Shown in pieces: positions 56,897-64,000 of a stretch of 64,000 bases of DNA. The notes below the pieces were generated by a model. The model was not told where the DNA came from. It searched no databases and saw nothing but the letters and a program-made list of their open reading frames with translations. The DNA lies in contig NW_027464603.1 in the NCBI RefSeq assembly GCF_043290135.1, positions 4,131,501 through 4,195,500 of the forward strand, in the 5' to 3' direction. Origin of the DNA: Rhipicephalus microplus. Lineage: Eukaryota > Arthropoda > Arachnida > Ixodida > Ixodidae. The first letter of the stretch is position 1, and every line of letters begins with the position of its first letter. The position numbers were made by a program, and so were the translations under genes.

Positions 56897-58021
56897 CTCC
56901 GCAACTAGAAACTCCACAACTAGAGACTCCATAACTTGAAACACCACAACTAGGTACTCCACAGCTACAAATTCCACATCTAGAAACTCTAAATTTAGAA
57001 ACTCCGCAACTAGAAACTCCGCAACTTTAAACTCCACAACTAGAAACTCCACAACTAGAAGTTCCACAACCAGAGACTCAACAACTAGAAACTCCACAAC
57101 TAGAAACCCAGCAAATAGAAACTCCACAACTAGAAACTCAACACCTACAAATTCTACAACTTGAAACACCACAACTAGAAACGCAACAACTAGAAACTCC
57201 ACACCTAGAAACTCCGCAACTAGAAACTCCACAACTAGAAACTCCACAACTAGAAACTATGCAACTAGAAACTCCGCAACTAGAAACTCCACAGCTAGAA
57301 CGTCCGCAACTAGAAACTCTGCAACTAGGAACTCTGCAACTAGAAACTCCAACGCTAGAAACTCCACAACTAGAAACTCCACAACTAGAAACTCCTCAAC
57401 TAGAGACCACAACTAGAGACTCCGCAACTAGAAACTCCCCAGCTAGAAACTCCGCAACTAGAAACTCCGCAACTAGAAACTCCACAACTAGAGACTCCAC
57501 AACTGGGAACTCCGCAACTAGAAAATGTACAACTAGAAACTCGAAAACTAAAAACTCCAACTAGAAACTCCACAACTAGAAACTCCGCAACTAGAAACTC
57601 CACAACTAGACAATTCGCAACTAGAAACTCCACAACTAGACACTCCACAACTAGAAAACTCCGCAACTAGAAACTCCACAGCTAGAAACTCCACAACTTG
57701 AGACTTTGCAACTAGAAACTCGGCAACTAGAAACTCCACAACTAGAAACTCCACAACTAGAAACTCCACAACTAGAAACTCCACAAATTGAAACACCACA
57801 ACTAGATACTCCCCAACTACAAATTCCACAACTTGAAAGTCCACAACTAGAAACTCCGCAACTAGAAACTCCGCAACTAGAAACTCCCCAACTAGAGACT
57901 CCATAACTTGAAACACCACAACTAGATACTCCACAACTACAAATTTCACAACAAGAAACTCCAAATTTAGAAACCCCGCAACTAGAAACTCCGCAACTTA
58001 AAACTCCACAACTAGAGACTC
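56897..58021 (+). repeat. HOR block H, copy 1, with its left joint
   Basis: About 57045-58021 matches 62162-63138 at an offset of 5,117 bp with hardly a difference; CACAACTGGGAAC near 57500 against CACAACTAGGAAC in copy 2 is one. The stretch 56897-57044 continues the block J series and then jumps at about 57030 from CTTTAAACTCC to a CTAGAAGTTCC series. That jump is absent from related copies and so marks a deletion or exchange joint. Confidence 0.88.
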
Positions 58022-58871
58022 CGCAACTATAAACTCCACAACTTGAAACTCTGCAACTCGAAACTCTGCAACTAGAAACTCCACAACTAGAAACTCCACA
58101 ACTAGACACTTCGCAACTAGAAACTCCACAACTAGACACTCCACAACTAGAAAACTCCGCAACTAGAAACTCCACCACTAGACACTCAAAACTTGAGACT
58201 CCGCAACGACAGAGCTCGCAACTAGAAACTCTGCAACTAGAAACTGCACAGCTAGAAACTTGCAACTCGAAACTCTGCAACTAAAACTCCGCAACTAGAA
58301 ACTCCACAGCGAGAAACTCCACAACTAGAGACTCCACAACTACAAACTCCATGACTAGAAACTTCACAATTAGAAACTCCATAAGTAGAAACTCCACAAC
58401 TTGAGACTTTGCAACTAGAAGCTCGGCAACTAGAAACTCAACAACTAGAAACTCCACAATAGGAACTTCACAACTAGAAACTCCACAAATTGAAACACCA
58501 CAACTAGATACTCCGCAACTACAATATCCAACACTAGAAACTCCACAACAAGAAACTCCATAACTAGAAACTCCGCAACTAGAAACTCCACAACTACAGA
58601 CTCCACAACTAGAAACTCCACAGCTAGAGACTCCACAACTAGAAACTCTACAACTAGAAACTCCACAACTACGAACCTCACAACTAGAAACTCTACGAGT
58701 AGAAACTCCGCAACTAGAAACTCCACAGCTAGAAACTCCACAACTTGAGACTTTGCAACTAGAAACTCGGCAACTAGAAACTCCACAAATTGAAACACCA
58801 CAACTAGATACTCCACAACTACAAATTCCACAGCTTGGAAGTCCACAACTAGAAACTCCGCAACTAGAAAC
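58010..58871 (+). repeat. HOR block J, copy 2
   Basis: This is the second copy of 56035-56896, with one base missing from a CTAG core near 58459 (CCACAATAGGAAC). It joins block G copy 2 near 58865 through a CTCTGCAACTAG monomer. Confidence 0.88.
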
Positions 58872-61410
58872 TCTGCAACTAGAAACTCCAACGCTAGAAA
58901 CTCCACAACTAGAAACTCCACAACTAGAGACCACAACTATAGAGACTCCGCAACTAGAAACTCCCCAGCTAGAAACTCCGCAACTAGAAACTCCGCAACT
59001 AGAAACTCCACAACTAGAGACTCCGCCACTATGAACTCCACAACTTGAAACTCTGTAACTCGAAACTCTGCAACTAGAAAATTCCTAACTAGAAACTACA
59101 CAACTACAATCTCCACAACTCGAAACTCCGCAACTACAAAATCCACAACTAGAAACTCCACAACTGGGAACTCCGCAACTACAAAATGTACAACTAGAAA
59201 CTCGAAAACTAAAAACTCCAACTAGAAACTCCACAACTAGAAACTCCGCAACTAGAAACTCCACAACTAGACAATTCGCAACTAGAAACTCCACAACTAG
59301 ACACTCCACAACTAGAAAACTCCGCAACTAGAAACTCCACAACTAGACACTCAAAACTTGAGACTCCGCAACGACAGACTTCGCAACTAGAAACTCTGCA
59401 ACTAGAAACTGCACAGCTAGAAACTTGCAACTCGAAACTCTGCAACTAAAACTCCGCAACTAGAAACTCCACAGCTAGAAACTCCACAACTAGAAACTCC
59501 ACAACTAGAGACTCCACAACTAGAAACTCCACAACTAGAAACTCTGCAACTAGAAACTGCACAGCTAGAAACTCCACAACTTGAGACTTTGCAACTAGAA
59601 ACTCGGCAACTAGAAACTCCACAACTAGAAACTCCACAACTAGAAACTCCACAATTTGAAACACCACAACTAGATACTCCACAACTACAAATTCCCCAAC
59701 TTGAAAGTCCACACCTAGAAACTCCGCAACTAGAAACTGCGCAACTAGAAACTCCCCAACTAGAGACTCCATAACTTGAAAAACCACAACTAGATACTCC
59801 AAAGCTACAAATTCCACATCTAGAAACTCCAAATTTAGTAACTCCGCAATTAGAAACTCCGCAACTTTAAACTCCACAACTAGACACTCCATAACTAGGA
59901 ACTCCACAACAAGAAACTCCACAACTACAGACTCCACAACTACAAACTCCACAACTAGACACTCCACAACTAGAAAACTCCGCAACTAGAAACTCCACAG
60001 CTAGAAACTCCACAACTTGAGACTTTGCAACTAGAAACTCGGCAACTAGAAACTCCACAACTAGAAACTCCACAACTAGAAACTCCACAACTAGAAACAC
60101 CACAACTAGATACTCCACAACTACAAATTTCACAACAAGAAACTACAAATTTAGAAACCCCGCAACTAGAAACTCCGCAACTTAAAACTCCACAACTAGA
60201 GACTCCATAACTAGGAACTCCACAACAAGAAACTCCACAACTACAGACTCCACAACTACAAACTCCACAACTAGAAACTCCACAACTGGAAACTCCGCAA
60301 CTAGAAACTCCGCAACTAGAAACTCTACAACAAGAAATTCCACAACCGGAGACTCAACAACTTGAGACTTCGCAACTAGAAACTCGGCAACTAGAAACTC
60401 AACAACTAGAAACTCCACAACTAGAAACTCCACAACTAGAAACTCCACAACTTGAAACACCACAACTAGATACTCCACAACTACAAATTTCACAACAAGA
60501 AACTCCAAATTTAGAAACCCCGCAACTAGAAACTCCGCAACTTAAAACTCCACAACTAGAGACTCCATAACTAGGAACTCCACATCTAGAAACTCCACAA
60601 CTACAGACTCCACAACTACAAACTTCGCAACTAGAAACTCCACAACCAGAAACTCCGCAACTAGAAACTCCACAACTAGAAACCCAGCAACTAGAAACTC
60701 CACAACTAGAAACTCAACACCTACAAATTCTACAACTTGAAACACCACAACTAGAAACGCAACAACTAGAAACTCCACACCTAGAAACTCCACAACTAGA
60801 AACTCTACAACTAGAAACTCCACAACTAGAAACTATGCAACTAGAAACTCCCCAGCTAGAAACTCCGCAACTAGAAACTCCGCAACTAGAAACTCCACAA
60901 CTAGAGACTCCGCAACTATGAACTCCACAACTTGAAACTCTGCAACTAGAAAATTCCTAACTAGAAACTACACAACTACAATCTCCACAACTCGAAACTC
61001 CGCAACTACAAAATCCACAACTAGAAACTCCACAACTGGGAACTCCGCAACTAAAAAATGTACAACTAGAAACTCGAAAACTAAAAACTCCAACTAGAAA
61101 CTCCACGACTAGAAACTCCGCAACTAGAAACTCCACAACTAGACAATTCGCAACTAGAAACTCCACAACTAGACACTCCACAACTAGAAAACTCCGCAAC
61201 TAGAAACTCCACAACTAGACACTCAAAACTTGAGACTCCGAAACGACAGACTTCGCAACTAGAAACTCTGCAACTAGAAACTGCACAGCTAGAAACTTGC
61301 AACTCGAAACTCTGCAACTAAAACTCCGCAACTAGAAACTCCACAGCTAGGAACTCCACAACTAGAAACTCCACAACTAGAGACTCCACAACTAGAAACT
61401 CCACAACTAG
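58865..61410 (+). repeat. HOR block G, copy 2
   Basis: This is the second copy of 51575-54120, at 7,290 bp. It shares the shortened CTATGCAAC module (near 60832-60860). It continues past 61410 for a few monomers before switching near 61450 to a block J/K type series beginning AAATTGAAACACC. Confidence 0.92.
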
Positions 61411-61443
61411 AAACTCCGCAACTAGAAACTCCACAGCTAGAAA

Positions 61444-62407
61444 CTCCACAAATTGAAACACCACAACTAGATACTCCACAACTACAAATTCCACAGCTTG
61501 GAAGTCCACAACTAGAAACTCCGCAACTAGAAACTCCGCAACTAGAAACTCCACAACTAGAGACTCCATAACTTGAAACACCACAACTAGGTACTCCACA
61601 GCTACAAATTCCACATCTAGAAACTCTAAATTTAGAAACTCCGCAACTAGAAACTCCGCAACTTTAAACTCCACAACTAGACACTCCATAACTAGGAACT
61701 CCACAACAAGAAACTCCACAACTACAAACTCCACAACTAGAAACTCCACAACTGGAAACTGCGCAACTAGAAACTCCGCAACTAGAAACTCCACAACAAG
61801 AAATTCCACAACCGGAGACTCAAAAACTTGAGACTCCACAACTAAAAACTCCACAACTTGAGACTTCGCAACTAGAAACTCGGCAACTAGAAACTCAACA
61901 ACTAGAAACTCCACAACTAGAAACTCCACAACTAGAAACTCCACAACTTGAAACACCACAACTAGATACTCCACAACTACAAATTCCACAACAAGAAACT
62001 CTAAATTTAGAAACCCCGCAACTAGAAACTCCGCAACTTAAAACTCCACAACTAGAGACTCCAGAACTAGGAACTCCACATCTAGAAACTCGACAACTAC
62101 AGACTCCACAACTACAAACTTCCCAACTAGAAACTCCACAACCAGAAACTCCGCAACTAGAAACTCCACAACTAGAAGTTCCACAACCAGAGACTCAACA
62201 ACTAGAAACTCCACAACTAGAAACCCAGCAAATAGAAACTCCACAACTAGAAACTCAACACCTACAAATTCTACAACTTGAAACACCACAACTAGAAACG
62301 CATCAACTAGAAACTCCACACCTAGAAACTCCGCAACTAGAAACTCCACAACTAGAAACTCCACAACTAGAAACTATGCAACTAGAAACTCCGCAACTAG
62401 AAACTCC
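61444..62407 (+). repeat. HOR block K, copy 2
   Basis: This corresponds to 7948-8925 near the left end of the window. The offset is 53,496 bp before about 61720 and 53,482 bp after it, explained by one monomer missing here and one base missing near 8258 in copy 1. Shared rare variants include CTGGAAACTGCGC, GACTCAAAAACTTG and CCAGAACTAGG with TAGAAACTCGACAAC. The left 0.24 kb is also close to 56805-57040. Confidence 0.87.
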
Positions 62408-63138
62408 ACAGCTAGAACGTCCGCAACTAGAAACTCTGCAACTAGGAACTCTGCAACTAGAAACTCCAACGCTAGAAACTCCACAACTAGAAACTCCACA
62501 ACTAGAAACTCCTCAACTAGAGACCACAACTAGAGACTCCGCAACTAGAAACTCCCCAGCTAGAAACTCCGCAACTAGAAACTCCGCAACTAGAAACTCC
62601 ACAACTAGAGACTCCACAACTAGGAACTCCGCAACTAGAAAATGTACAACTAGAAACTCGAAAACTAAAAACTCCAACTAGAAACTCCACAACTAGAAAC
62701 TCCGCAACTAGAAACTCCACAACTAGACAATTCGCAACTAGAAACTCCACAACTAGACACTCCACAACTAGAAAACTCCGCAACTAGAAACTCCACAGCT
62801 AGAAACTCCACAACTTGAGACTTTGCAACTAGAAACTCGGCAACTAGAAACTCCACAACTAGAAACTCCACAACTAGAAACTCCACAACTAGAAACTCCA
62901 CAAATTGAAACACCACAACTAGATACTCCCCAACTACAAATTCCACAACTTGAAAGTCCACAACTAGAAACTCCGCAACTAGAAACTCCGCAACTAGAAA
63001 CTCCCCAACTAGAGACTCCATAACTTGAAACACCACAACTAGATACTCCACAACTACAAATTTCACAACAAGAAACTCCAAATTTAGAAACCCCGCAACT
63101 AGAAACTCCGCAACTTAAAACTCCACAACTAGAGACTC
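62162..63138 (+). repeat. HOR block H, copy 2
   Basis: This is the second copy of 57045-58021, at 5,117 bp. It overlaps the right end of block K copy 2. After 63138 it continues with CATAACTAGG, whereas copy 1 continues with CGCAACTATAAAC. Confidence 0.9.
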
Positions 63139-64000
63139 CATAACTAGGAACTCCACAACAAGAAACTCCACAACTACAGACTCCACAACTACAAACTCCA
63201 CAACTAGAAACTCCACAACTGGAAACTCCGCAACTAGAAACTCCGCAACTAGAAACTCTACAACAAGAAATTCCACAACCGGAGACTCAACAACTTGAGA
63301 CTTCGCAACTAGAAACTCGGCAACTAGAAACTCAACAACTAGAAACTCCACAACTAGAAACTCCACAACTAGAAACTCCACAACTTGAAACACCACAACT
63401 AGATACTCCACAACTACAAATTTCACAACAAGAAACTCCAAATTTAGAAACCCCGCAACTAGAAACTCCGCAACTTAAAACTCCACAACTAGAGACTCCA
63501 TAACTAGGAACTCCACATCTAGAAACTCCACAACTACAGACTCCACAACTACAAACTTCGCAACTAGAAACTCCACAACCAGAAACTCCGCAACTAGAAA
63601 CTCCACAACTAGAAACCCAGCAACTAGAAACTCCACAACTAGAAACTCAACACCTACAAATTCTACAACTTGAAACACCACAACTAGAAACGCAACAACT
63701 AGAAACTCCACACCTAGAAACTCCACAACTAGAAACTCTACAACTAGAAACTCCACAACTAGAAACTATGCAACTAGAAACTCCGCAATTAGAAACTGCA
63801 CAGCTAGAACGTCCGCAACTTCAAACTCTGCAACTAGGAACTCTGCAACTAGAAACTCCAACGCTAGAAACTTCACAACTAGAAACTCCACAACTAGAAA
63901 CTCCACAACTAGAGACCACAACTAGAGACTCCGCAACTAGAAACTCCCCAGCTAGAAACTCCGCAACTAGAAACTCCGCAACTAGAAACTCCACAACTAG
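63139..64000 (+). repeat. Terminal satellite segment
   Basis: About 63050-63772 matches 60117-60839 (offset 2,933 bp) and 52827-53549. From about 63773 the sequence enters the CGCAATTAG / GCTAGAACG / GAGACCACAAC module seen in block A and the 433-bp unit. The window ends inside that module, so the array continues beyond it. Confidence 0.87.

Larger units (their letters stand above)
1..64000 (+). repeat. 15-bp satellite array (entire window)
   Basis: The entire window is a head-to-tail array of a 15-bp unit with consensus CAACTAGAAACTCCA. Frequent variants end in CCG or CTG instead of CCA, or replace CTAG with CTTG, CTAC, CTCG, CAAG, CTAA or CTGG. All monomers I read point the same way; no inverted block was seen. 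The + strand is rich in A and C (12 of 15 consensus bases) with a single G, so strand composition is very skewed. No unique sequence, transposon, simple-repeat tract or gene interrupts the array, and both ends of the window lie inside it. Such arrays are characteristic of eukaryotic heterochromatin. Whether this one is centromeric, subtelomeric or interstitial cannot be told without flanks. No known satellite family was recognised. Confidence 0.98.

Noticed and set aside
1..64000. Pentapeptide-repeat protein family, suggested by a 15-bp period and the (A/V)EFLV reading
   Set aside because: The family pattern has D or N before the central L/F and usually S/T/R then G after it; here E, L and V occupy those places. 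The frame is interrupted every few hundred bases and substitutions show no codon-position pattern that I could see.
1..64000. CRISPR array
   Set aside because: The repeats are contiguous 15-mers with no unique spacers of 25-40 bp between conserved repeats, and there is no leader or cas gene.
1..64000. Heat-shock element (TTC and GAA inverted units around CTAG)
   Set aside because: The sequence before CTAG is CAA or CAT, not TTC, so the inverted arrangement is not formed in the consensus or in the TCTAGA variants.
1..64000. Telomeric or telomere-associated repeat
   Set aside because: No TTAGGG-, TTTAGGG- or TTAGG-type tracts were seen on either strand, and the period of 15 bp does not correspond to a known telomere repeat that I recognise.
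1..64000. Transposable element, tRNA or rRNA insertion in the array
   Set aside because: Every stretch read through the window is made of recognisable 15-bp variants; no target-site duplication, terminal repeat or non-satellite stretch longer than about one monomer was found.

Overview
The whole 64 kb window is one uninterrupted array of satellite (minisatellite-type) DNA. The basic unit is a 15-bp monomer, consensus CAACTAGAAACTCCA on the + strand, repeated head-to-tail roughly 4,200-4,300 times. Both window ends lie inside the array, so neither flank is visible. I find no supportable protein-coding gene, RNA gene, transposable element, CRISPR array or unique-sequence island. An array of this size and order is typical of eukaryotic heterochromatin (pericentromeric, centromeric, subtelomeric or another satellite block). 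The sequence does not let me name the species or the chromosomal position.

The array has two contrasting levels. Neighbouring monomers differ freely: exact consensus runs are short, up to about five units in what I read. Blocks of tens to hundreds of variant monomers are nevertheless repeated almost perfectly elsewhere. This is higher-order repeat (HOR) organisation. HOR units read here include 345/360 bp, 433 bp, 538 bp, 1,631 bp and about 4.02 kb, plus segmental copies up to about 5.1 kb.

Layout, with approximate boundaries. 1-1632 is block A1, with a 538-bp tandem dimer, and is repeated at 8779-10408 (A2). 1633-2662 is a mixed stretch. 2663-7716 is block B1, repeated almost exactly at 16061-21159 (B2), and part of it is also at 10413-11939. 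7948-8925 (K1) has a relative 53.5 kb away at 61444-62407 (K2). 11930-16095 is block D1, repeated at 22162-25887 (D2) and 26547-30096 (D3). 25440-28709 (E1) recurs at 39765-43034 (E2). 30490-31425 (L1) recurs at 47137-48072 (L2). 31681-39722 is a direct tandem duplication of a 4.02-kb unit, with a partial third copy to about 40215. 41460-46028 (F1) recurs at 48057-52250 (F2). 44540-47801 is a direct tandem duplication of a 1,631-bp unit. The right part is a mosaic: N (49725-51910 and 53633-55892), G (51575-54120 and 58865-61410), J (56035-56896 and 58010-58871), H (57045-58021 and 62162-63138), and a final piece at 63050-63772 that matches 60117-60839.

Long open frames occur everywhere and are an artefact of the monomer. 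Fifteen is a multiple of three, and the only stop in the consensus is the TAG inside the palindrome CTAG, so four of the six frames stay open until a variant introduces a stop or a frameshift. Because nothing is encoded, nothing here works together as genes. The informative content is the history of the array: whole-monomer indels, inherited phase shifts, tandem duplications and segment shuffling. Block boundaries were read by eye and are good to about 10-30 bp.
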